This document shows positions 63,998 to 64,000 of a stretch of DNA of 64,000 nt, piece by piece (the first letter of the stretch is position 1; each line of letters starts with the position of its first letter). Source of the stretch: Bacillus sp. JCM 19034 (GTDB taxonomy: Bacteria; Bacillota; Bacilli; Bacillales; Bacillaceae_D); assembly GCF_001310635.1 (NCBI RefSeq), contig NZ_BAXR01000009.1, positions 1 to 64,000 on the forward strand, given 5' to 3'. A model generated the notes under the pieces. That model was given only the letters and a program-made list of their open reading frames with translations, was not told where the DNA came from and did not search any database. A program made the translations under genes and the position numbers.

Positions 63998-64000
63998 GTG

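Noticed and set aside
1..64000. tRNA, rRNA, intact transposase, prophage or defence genes
   Set aside because: No cloverleaf-like or rRNA-like stretch, integrase, transposase or known defence motif was found on reading both strands by eye. A tRNAscan-type search could not be run.

Overview
The window reads as chromosome from a low-GC, endospore-forming Bacillaceae. Support comes from an alpha/beta-type SASP, spoVR, sinI/sinR, hpr (scoC), YjcZ-type spore microproteins, two sporulation-kinase-like histidine kinases, AGGAGG ribosome sites and frequent TTG/GTG starts. From about 38.5 kb to 58.2 kb the order (yheB, yheA, HAD protein, yhaM, yhaL, prsA, DUF3267 protein, hpr, yhaH, serC, hit, ecsA, ecsB, ecsC) follows the Bacillus subtilis yhe/yha/ecs region. 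cssRS, an LtaS-like enzyme and several small genes are interleaved. The species cannot be fixed from the sequence alone.

Layout. 0-2 kb: two copies of a gene 3' end flank an NTF2-like/PDZ lipoprotein. 2-5.7 kb: two sensor kinases. 5.7-7.5 kb: a Gfo/Idh/MocA oxidoreductase and a phosphofructokinase-fold protein without catalytic residues. 7.7-11.5 kb: a Fur-controlled yclNOPQ siderophore importer. 11.7-15.1 kb: a DUF418 membrane protein, a nitroreductase and mtnE. 15.1-16.9 kb: sinI, sinR, a SinR-operator-linked PilZ-like gene and cheX. 17-19.2 kb: yhcX and a FixH-like protein. 19.3-26.4 kb: Leloir pathway (ROK regulator, galK, galE, pgm, galT). 26.5-35.4 kb: spoVR, a two-subunit ABC exporter, a LysN-like aminotransferase, an NSS transporter, a SASP and a zinc-ribbon protein. 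35.4-38.4 kb: msmX, a PucR-type regulator and two small genes. 38.6-58.2 kb: the yhe/yha/ecs region. 58.2-63.8 kb: ccdA and the complete liaIHGFSR envelope-stress operon.

Functional themes are envelope and secretion stress (cssRS, prsA, ecsABC, liaIHGFSR, LtaS-like, ccdA), developmental decisions (sinI/sinR, hpr, kinases, spore genes), galactose and sugar uptake, and iron uptake.

A property of the record matters for every reader. At least 16 otherwise conserved genes are broken by single-base frameshifts, at least 18 in total, many in homopolymer runs, and the reading frame always resumes on conserved motifs. I treat these as probable base-calling errors and annotate the reconstructed full-length genes. 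By contrast, the uppS-like remnant near 48.2 kb and the repeat copy near 1.6 kb look genuinely decayed.
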